Below are positions 25,701 to 32,034 of a DNA stretch of 64,000 nucleotides, one piece after another. The number at the start of each line of letters is the position of its first letter. Position 1 is the stretch's first letter. Source of the stretch: Paraspadella gotoi (taxonomy: Eukaryota > Chaetognatha). The DNA lies in NCBI GenBank assembly GCA_051294375.1, contig CM119264.1:11445832-11509831 (forward strand), written 5' to 3'. A model generated the notes under the pieces. That model was given only the letters and a program-made list of their open reading frames with translations, ran no database searches and was not told the DNA's origin. A program made the translations under genes and the position numbers.

Positions 25701-28700
25701 TATTGAATAAGCTTTTAACATTCTACAAAATATCCAAAAAAGACTTTTTTTGTTGTTAACCACAAATAATTTTTAAAGACAAACACTTTTTAATTGTGTA
25801 TAGCCTCTTTTGGTATGAACTAATGTGCATTGACCTTTGTTAGTAAGACGGACAAGGAGAAGTTTTTGCGTAAACCACGATTTAATTGAATTTTCGGAAA
25901 TGAGCCTTAATAAATTAAATGATGACGTTGATACATTACAACGAAGCAACAAAAACCGTGCAATTCACTTGAAGATCTAATGAGAAGAGCGCCAGATTGG
26001 ACTTATTTTAATTTAGCTCAAAATCTCGACGGTTTGCAGAAGCAGAGAAATTTTTCTGCAATCTAGGTCCATTACTAAAATTTCGTAGGCAACCATAATG
26101 AAATAAAAACCTCCTATTAACTATTGAATATTCTTATCTTAGACTATTAGTATATAAAGCTTTCTTTATGATTTGCTTCCAAAGTAAACGTAGTGAGGAG
26201 GAACGAAATGAGACAGAAGAAAGAGAAGGGAAGATGAAATAAAGAGATGAGCGAAGGCAAAAAAAAAGGAAGAAATGGGGGGAAAAAATAGTGAAAACAA
26301 TGTAAGAGTGAATAAGAGGATAAATGGAAGAAAAAGGGAGGAAAAAGAAAGGGAAAGAATGAAGAAATAGAAGAAAATGGAGTGAAAAAGTGCATGAGTG
26401 GCAAAAAAGAAGGGCCGAAAAAATGGAGGACAGGAGGTAACGACACGCTTGAATAGTAAGGAGGAAAGAGAAGAGGAAAATATAAAGTAAGAGAAGAAAA
26501 GAGGTGAAGAAAAATAATCAGGAAAAGCTATGAAGGGAAAAAAGTGTATCAATAATGTGGCATCTTGCCTAAACTCTTTTGTGTAAGTAAAAGACATGAG
26601 ATTCTTATAAGGAATCGATCTTTAAAAATTTTTTTGATTGTTTTTTTTTTTTTTCTGTACCATAAAAAGTTCAACATACTCATAGTTCTAAAATCTATGG
26701 AAGTTAATGAGATTAGATTCGACAATCATGTGAAGAAATCAAGGTCTTTACGTTTTTTAACTCATAGAAATTTACATGGGAAGTTCAATGATAGAAAGAG
26801 ATAACTTGAGTCTACCGTTTTTTAAAATGAAGAAATTTCGTACTAACAATGAGTCAAGAAATTATGTAATTATTGAGTTCGATTTCGTTGTCTAAACGAC
26901 TGTTGTACGCGAACCTTAAAACCGTAAAATACAAGATAGTTAAAACTAGTCTCCGCTACGGAAAATAGACGCCACAATGAGAATCAGAAGATTGGATCAA
27001 AAAAGGCTTTCCCCTCTTTCCCTCGACGGCCTTTTGCGCTCGTCCCAGATGGTCTTTCCCGTCGCAAGCGCAGATCTTCTTAGATTGTCGAAGAGCCAGC
27101 GGAGTCTGCGATGATGCCGCAAAGCGAGCCGCGTCCGGCGCCGCGCTTCCCGGCCTTGAGACTGAGACGCCATGCCGCGACCCAGATCTTCGGGCGGATA
27201 CTTTAATCACGAGAGAGCCCGGCCGACGCGTCCCAGGACACTTGAGGACGTTGTCCACGATCTGAAGGCAGACGCGGACCGTCGTCGTCAGCCGTGACAT
27301 ACGAAGTCAGCCAAACGTGACGGTCGGGTCGGTCGGAGCGCCGTGGCAGGTGCCTAGAGTTTAAAAGAAAAAATGATGGTAATAAAGAAAAGTTATTTAT
27401 TTCTGCGCCATTCTAACCAAACTCTCTCATTACTGTGGGATAAAATGGCGCGCCAGTCGGAACCCACAGCCATCGGACAAGTCGCCACACTCAATTGAAC
27501 GTGAAAGTCCTGCGGCCCAGGCGTTAGGAGCCCGTCGAATGTGCCTTCATCACGCACGTGCCATTCATCTCCGATTTGGATATGCAAACGCCTGCCCCAA
27601 CGACGACTCTGATATACCAAAAGAAACCCCAAAAAGTTCCAAAATCGTATTGGGTGACCAATTTTACCCAAGGCCAGGATAGAGAATACCCCGCCTTCAG
27701 TATGAAAAAGTGATTACTTTTATTGATTTAAAAATAGTTGGAGTTAGGAAAATACTGCAAAACTATTGTATATGTAAAATTTTATATTGATCAGTAAGAT
27801 TATGGACCCTTGGACAATGAGTGGATGAAAAGTTGGCCCTGTAAAATGGGGGTTCATTTTCCAACCTACCTGGTATTAAAAAAGTCTAAATGTTTAGAGA
27901 AGAAAAAAAAGGAATAAACAAAAGTGTTTATTAAAATATTTGAACAATATTATATCTCAGGGGAAAGCGAGATTAAAAATATTGAGGAAAAAAGTTTGAG
28001 ACCTTGGACGTATGGGTCAATAAGAAAGAGATGAGATCAGAGAAAAGGAGAGAATTTATTAACATGTAGTAAATCTATGTATGCGCCAAATCGTAGTGAC
28101 CTGAGTTTAAATGAGGTATGTCGCTCTAATCTTTTCTTTGGCTTATAAGACCATAAAAGATACTTCATATTTGATATATCCAATAAGTATCCAGAGGAAA
28201 GCCCGCCTTGAGAAAAAAGATGTGACGAAAGAAATTGCGAGAATTAATGTTCTGACGTAGAGATCAGTCAATAAACAGTTTACTCGTCAGCTATGATTTG
28301 GTTAAAAAAAAAGAGTCNNNNNNNNNNNNNNNNNNNNNNNNNTCTTGGAGTTATTGCGTTGCGTGGCGGGAATATTCTATGCAGCGTCGGCGAACCCCGT
28401 CTTGGCCGATAGGCGGCGTTGGACGTCGACGGTTTTTTGGCGGTTGCGGTCGACATGGCATCGGCCGGTGCTTCGGTGGCTGAAAACTTTTTCTTTTTGT
28501 CTCGTTATGTTTTTTAAGACTTTTGATTTTGTCTACTTTTCTCTTTTCCTTCTCAACCGTTTGACCGTCTGTTGTGATCCCTGAGATTTTTTTTTTCTAA
28601 TTCTAATCCTCTGTTTTTTTTTCTCGCCCCAAAAAAACAATAAAATATTTTCTCCCATTCCCAATTGGTAATCTCTCAGTCTCACACTTCCTCCCCAAAA

Positions 28701-30381
28701 TTCTTGACCAAAAAAACGCAATCCCTCATTCTCTCCCTCTCGTTTTCTTTCCCCCTCAATTTTTCTCTTTCCCCTTAAAACTTCCGACTCGGCATCTCGT
28801 TTCCAGCGCAAAGCTTCTTTTTCCGCCGGCAACACATGTTCGCGCGTTAAATGGAGCGCCGCGATTTTTGCCAGCGTTCCCACGCGCATGCGCGGCGCCC
28901 TTTCGCTCCTTTTTTTTCATTTCGCTAATCGTGAAATGTTTTTACTTGCGCCGCGAGTACTCGCGAAGCAACTCTATAAGTCACTTTTTGGTCGGTCAGT
29001 CGGTCTGTTTGTCTGTCTGACGGTCGGAATGTCTGTCTGTCGGTCTGTCCCCCTTACGTTAAAAATGCATATAATTTGCTTAGATTCATTTGTTTAGATA
29101 CGAAAAAGCCTCAAATCTACGTGACTGATAGTGACGCCTTCAGGAAATCGCAAAACTAAAAGGAATAAAAGAAGAAATTTCGATGCAGTGCATATCATAA
29201 ACACAAGGGAAAAGAGAGTTATTTAGTCATATCATATCATGTCATACACATGAAAATAAAGTTACTGCGGCGCAACACATTGGAATCACCGTTCTTGTAT
29301 TTTTAGTTCTGTTGATTAATTGTCCACACGGTTCAACTTCGCCATAAACCAGCGAACAGTCGATCTAACCTTTCGCCCAAGCAGTTCCATATTCGACACT
29401 CCTTGCCTTTTTCTAAAAAGCACCCTCTCGTCGCTTAATCTCCACCCCCCCCCCACTCAGGCCTGCCTCTCGTCCGTTCTGCGGTCACCCCGACCGATCC
29501 CCCGTCGAATCCCATTTTTATTTTGTTTTGGGATTTTCGCTCGATTTCTAAGAAATGCTGGCACGAATTTCTGAGAAGCTTTGAAACACCCGATTTTTTT
29601 CCCCTTTTTACGTTTCCTCTTTCTCGCCCTCTTGAACAGACTTTGTTTAGTCGGATTTAGTGGTTGTTGTTTTTTACTGTCTTTTTACACTGTCTTTTTT
29701 CTCTGTTATTTTTACTGTCATCTAAGTCCGGTCACCGCCTCCGCCTTGTTTTTCTTTCCAGCTTCTCTCCGCGTTTCGACTGCCCCACGCGACACCAGGC
29801 GGCGTCCGACGCTCAGTTGTTCAACTTTTCCTGCACCGTTCTTGCCTCGCCAACTCTGACTTGCGCCAACGTCTCTTGGTATCTCAGGTAGGTTACTGTA
29901 CTCAATTTGCTTAGTCTAACGACGTAAATGTGACATTTTAACAACCCTTTGCATTAACTAAACCGCTGTAGGTATTTTGACAAATATCGCTACTCTTTTT
30001 ATGAAAAAAAGCGGAAGGATGTAACGGAAAATGGCGGAATTTAGGATCAAATAATAGTTTTTAAAAAATAATGAAACCATAAGCCTAGGGCATAACTAGA
30101 GCGTTATGGAAATCAGCGGCTGCCGTGTTCGAATCTAAAAAGTCATTTTATATTGAGAGGACGAAGAGTCGGAACGATGGAAACCAGAGATCGGTTGATG
30201 CGTTTTTGAGCCGTCAGCCGAGCGGCGTCTGGGAGCGATGCCAGCAACTCCGCGATGGCGGGAAAATGGTCGTGTCGACGAAGGCGGCGCCGGTGGTGAA
30301 GTCGAACGCGGCGCCCTCGGGCGAGGAACCATACCCAAAGAATTCTGCGAAAAAACATGATGAGCAGACAAAAATATATAT

Positions 30382-30432
<51 letters not shown>

Positions 30433-32002
30433 ACTGGAGAGCTTTTTCTTCTCACTCTTTCTTTCGTAACTGATTAGCTCGTAACCATAAAATGATACAT
30501 AAAAATGGATGGCTTTATCTTTCATAGCTTATACGATTAAGATAAACTGCGGCTTGGTCCCATAGAAAGTTCCGAGAAGTATTTTTCCCTTAACCACAAA
30601 TCAATTAATATATTTCAGCAATTTATCGCAGTTTCTCGCTGCTGGGTGAAGTTCAAATATATCGTGATTTCGAAATCTGCCTCGCCCTCTTCAGGCCTCC
30701 TCTTATCGCCTGCCTCATTTTTCGGGTTTGTTTCTGGTCTTTTGTTTTCTGGTTTGTTTTTTTTATTTTCGTGCTATTCTTGGCCACGGATTTCGCTGAT
30801 GCCTGGAAATGACGTCGGTGTCGCTGCCCGTTCCAGGATTTAATGGAGCGAAAAAAGAAACAGAGTAGCAACCGCAGATCCGGAGGTTTCTTCTCCGCTT
30901 TCCCTGACACGCCGCCCTTGCACGACAATAACTGTTCCGTGCGCGGCGCAAAAAAAAATGTGGTTCAAGTGTCATATTCTCTCGGTTTTATGGCACCCTG
31001 GATGGCAATAACTTCACGATTACAGTGCGCTCTCTCTTTTTTTTTTTTTTTTACTATCTTTCAGAACTCGTTTCCTACTTTCGGAAATTCATTTCGACTC
31101 TCGATTCGGATAGAGTATTACGTTTTCTTGAGAAAACCCCCCAAAAAATATTTTTTTATTCATTTTATCTTTAAAAAGAATAAAAATTTTCAACGAAAAC
31201 GTTTGTAGAATAATTTGCAGGAAAATCGTTATCCTTTTGTTCAGGGAAATTGTTTTTCCTTCTTGGCACCGAAAGGGAGGGGCGCTCGTGACGCCGCTGA
31301 AGCGAATGAAGGGAAACGACGATAGCAGCAAGATCCCCTTTATCCAGTTTTCCTTTTATCATTAGGGGCGCACCCGCGTCTAACGTCAATCGACCATCAC
31401 CCGCGCACGTATTCTTTTTATTGCATCTACGCATGCGATTGTTTGTGCGTTTATGCGTTGGTTATTATTTAGCGAACCAATAAGCATTCATGTTATTTAT
31501 CCGTAAGGCTATTGTCATAGCGCATATAATATTATATACAACACTCCATTCAAGTTACGACTCTATAATCTAGTTCTGTTGTTAAAAAATTTCATTTTCA
31601 TTCATTTTGAATAATGAACTGATTTATGTTTATCGATGATTTAAAATATATTTCGCTCTGTACACTGTAATTTTTCAATCGAAACCAAACGATTCGAAAA
31701 AATTATAAAAACAGCGAATTTAAATTTAATAATAATAAAAAGAATCATTTTTCTTTCGCAATCAACGGCAACGTTTCGTTCTCCTTATTCTTAGTTTCTT
31801 TCGATTTCCCAACTTCAAGAATGGCGCTCATATTCCTCAAACCCGCGGGGCCGAAAATGAGCGCCGCGTCAAAGAGACCCAATGAATTCCATTTTATGAT
31901 TGTCCAAACTCAGCTACGGGAACAAGATTATGCACATTTCACAATAAGACGTTTTTGAAAGCAAAGTTAATGAAAATAAAGATTTCTTGGATTTTTTATC
32001 TT

Positions 32003-32034
<32 letters not shown>

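Larger units (their letters stand above)
20178..28317. other. Suspect assembly region of the IgSF locus
   Basis: No gene can be supported here apart from a weak exon candidate at 23156. The left part duplicates 28.35-29.64 kb and the part around 23.09 kb is inverted on itself. Copies differ mainly by single-base insertions and deletions, as expected of uncorrected long-read sequence. GC-rich patches at 24.1-24.5 and 26.96-27.67 kb have open minus-strand frames (for example one containing GDEWHVRDEGTFDG and PQDFHVQLSVATC) that could be error-bearing fragments of ectodomain exons. 25.0-26.1 kb is AT-rich with nothing recognisable; 26.2-26.54 kb is a homopurine-rich tract. Confidence 0.5.

Noticed and set aside
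26166-26597. Phe/Ser/Leu-rich minus-strand frames
   Set aside because: They are the complement of a homopurine-rich tract; low complexity.
24125-27671. Minus-strand GC-rich open frames that might be a second, inverted IgSF gene
   Set aside because: Fragments look vaguely beta-domain-like but break within tens of residues in every frame and lack paired splice sites. Error-rich sequence is more likely than a gene.
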